From Sediminibacterium sp. (lineage in GTDB: Bacteria > Bacteroidota > Bacteroidia > B-17B0 > Aurantibacillaceae), in the NCBI GenBank assembly GCA_030054095.1, contig JASGCO010000016.1, positions 25,385-89,384 on the forward strand: a stretch of DNA of 64,000 nt, given 5' to 3'. Shown here in pieces: positions 62,669 to 64,000 of this stretch. The translations under genes were made by a program, and so were the position numbers. How positions within the stretch are numbered: the first letter of the stretch is position 1; each line of letters begins with the position of its first letter. The notes under the pieces were generated by a model. It was not told the DNA's origin. It was given only the letters and a program-made list of their open reading frames with translations, and did no database searches.

Positions 62669-64000
62669 ATGAGAAAAATTACCGTATTTGCTTTCTCCAT
62701 AGTCACCTTTTTGATTGATGCACAAAATGTGGCTATTAATGCGACGGGGGCCGCTCCTGCTGCCAGTGCCATACTTGATGTTGCTTCCACTACCTCGGGA
62801 TTGCTCATTCCCAGGATGACAACGGCCCAACGCACTGCTATAGCCGCTCCTGCCACCGGACTAACCGTTTACGATAATACAACAAGTTCGTTCTGGTACT
62901 ATGACGGAACAACCTGGATCGAGAAACTTAGTACTGCCAATGGCTGGCGTCTTAATGGTAATGCGGTAGCCGCCGGTAATTTTATGGGATCCACCAATGC
63001 GCAAGCCGTACGTTTTTTTTCAAACAATATTGAGCGTTTCCGGATCAACCCTACTGATGGCGAAATTGTGGCCGGCGCCACCGCCTCGCCCTATGCAGGA
63101 GACATGCTTTGTGCTGTAACTAACGCCACCCTACCCTTTGGCATTAATGGCTACTCTGCTAATAATGGCAGTGGAACCTGGGGCGAAACGCTCGCAGCAA
63201 GTACTACTGCCTTTTCTGCTGTTCAGGGAGTTTATGGCGGTAGTGGCGCCGGGGCCGGTGTACTAGGGAATTACAATGGTACCAATACCAGTACAACACG
63301 AGCTGGTGTATTTGGTGTTTGTAGTCAGGCAGCTGCCAATACCGCAGGCGCAGGTGTATATGGATTTAACAATATCGCTTCCGGATCTTCCCGGATGGGA
63401 GTTTTAGGTGCTTATAACGGGACTGCTTTCGGACTGGGTGTTTCTGGGATAGCCTTCGGTGGTTCAATAATGGCTGGTAATAATGATGTGGCGGTGGTTG
63501 GATGGCGTGCCAACAACGCGAATTACAGTGGTTATTTTAATGGTAATCATGTTATTGCCAATGGCACCAAATCAGGCTCCGTTCCAACATCTAAAGGCAA
63601 CCAGCTTCTTTACGTTACAGAAACGCCTGAAGTATGGTTCGAAGATATTGGAAGCGGGGTACTAAGAAATGGCGAAGCCAGTATAGAACTGGATCCCTTG
63701 TTTCTTGAAACGGTGGTAATTGATGACAAACACCCAATGCATGTGTTTGTTCAAATGGAGGGCGAAAGTGATGATGTATATGTTATTAAAGGACAAACAG
63801 GATTTAAGGTAAAAGAACGACACAACGGACAGTCTAATGCTGCATTTTCGTATCGTATTATGGCTAAACGCGTGCATTTTCAGGATCACCGATTTGGAAA
63901 TGATCCGGTTTGGGGGCCTGGTGATACACGCAAGTACGCTCAGTATGCCACTCCCCCTCCTGTAGATTACGATGAAAATGTAAAATTTCAGGCAAAACAA
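62669..64000 (+). CDS. Fibre-like secreted protein, tandem paralogue (3' partial)
   Basis: The frame starts at the ATG at 62669 and stays open for 444 codons to the window edge. The signal peptide (KITVFAFSIVTFLIDAQ) and the N-terminal module (NVAINATGAAPAASAILDVASTTSGLLIPRM, GLTVYDNTTSSFWYYDGTTWIEKL) closely match the upstream gene. A Gly-rich repeat region (GAGVLGNYNGT, GAGVYGFNN, GVLGAYNGT) follows. The C-terminal module reads WFEDIGSGVLRNGEASIELDPLFLETVVI, matching the paralogue in plan, and then FSYRIMAKRVHFQDHRFG. The stop lies beyond 64000. Confidence 0.75.
   Translation, partial: MRKITVFAFSIVTFLIDAQNVAINATGAAPAASAILDVASTTSGLLIPRMTTAQRTAIAAPATGLTVYDNTTSSFWYYDGTTWIEKLSTANGWRLNGNAVAAGNFMGSTNAQAVRFFSNNIERFRINPTDGEIVAGATASPYAGDMLCAVTNATLPFGINGYSANNGSGTWGETLAASTTAFSAVQGVYGGSGAGAGVLGNYNGTNTSTTRAGVFGVCSQAAANTAGAGVYGFNNIASGSSRMGVLGAYNGTAFGLGVSGIAFGGSIMAGNNDVAVVGWRANNANYSGYFNGNHVIANGTKSGSVPTSKGNQLLYVTETPEVWFEDIGSGVLRNGEASIELDPLFLETVVIDDKHPMHVFVQMEGESDDVYVIKGQTGFKVKERHNGQSNAAFSYRIMAKRVHFQDHRFGNDPVWGPGDTRKYAQYATPPPVDYDENVKFQAKQ

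Overview
The window comes from a member of the Bacteroidota; I cannot place it more finely from sequence alone. The signs are type IX secretion (T9SS) cargo with type A and type B C-terminal sorting domains, a PorV/PorQ-type barrel, a very large TonB-dependent receptor, LytS-type kinases with two-component propellers paired with LytTR regulators, 5' regions rich in A rather than strong Shine-Dalgarno sites, and many copies of the Bacteroidota -7 promoter element TAnnTTTG. The DNA is moderately AT-rich. I see no insertion sequence, prophage, integrase or CRISPR array.

Layout. 1-2049: the end of a propeller LytS kinase and its LytTR regulator. 2133-5850 (minus strand): a DUF6265 protein, an ECF sigma factor with a membrane partner, DusB and a class D beta-lactamase-like lipoprotein. 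6020-8104: a DUF1003 protein and a three-gene operon (SRPBCC, EVE, MarR) behind a 24-bp palindrome. 8266-10863: a NarL-type regulator and a TPR kinase whose reading frame breaks just after the phospho-acceptor histidine. 11244-11573: a stand-alone LytTR protein. 11644-14625: a KdnB-like iron alcohol dehydrogenase, a DCC-family protein and a cytochrome/propeller lipoprotein. 14622-19274: two large T9SS cargo proteins. 20047-23348: four glycosyltransferases ending in a GT11 fucosyltransferase. 23601-28287: SUI1-like factor, TPR protein, M61 peptidase, SnoaL-like lipoprotein, HIT protein and GreA. 28376-37584: an operon of TonB receptor, 1471-residue cargo and PorV-like barrel. 37847-41692: dCMP deaminase, Prs, L25, PAP2 and a lipoprotein. 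41725-45532: a four-gene acyl-chain modification operon. 46679-55625: a LytS/LytTR pair followed by three T9SS cargo genes. 56019-57395: a PadR-controlled operon. 57711-60900: FolA, a DUF559-like protein, a GT9 enzyme, DapD and tRNA-Arg. 61044-64000: two tandem fibre-like proteins.

The most striking find is at 46679-55625. Each of the three T9SS genes after the LytTR gene carries, upstream of its promoter, a near-identical 32-bp block made of two 9-bp direct repeats 20 bp apart. In all three the block ends exactly 28 nt before the -7 element. This looks like a self-contained signalling module: sensor propeller, LytTR activator, and three secreted surface proteins under one operator. Two of the cargo proteins have seven SBBP repeats each (a whole propeller) and the third has a LamG-like domain; all three share a related sorting domain.

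Other points worth a look are leaderless starts directly after promoter elements (dusB, the second LytS kinase and its regulator), a GT9 gene with no ATG, GTG or TTG that would keep its N-terminus, palindromic operators at the MarR and PadR operons, the acyl-chain operon, and a pair of GC-rich intergenic repeats.
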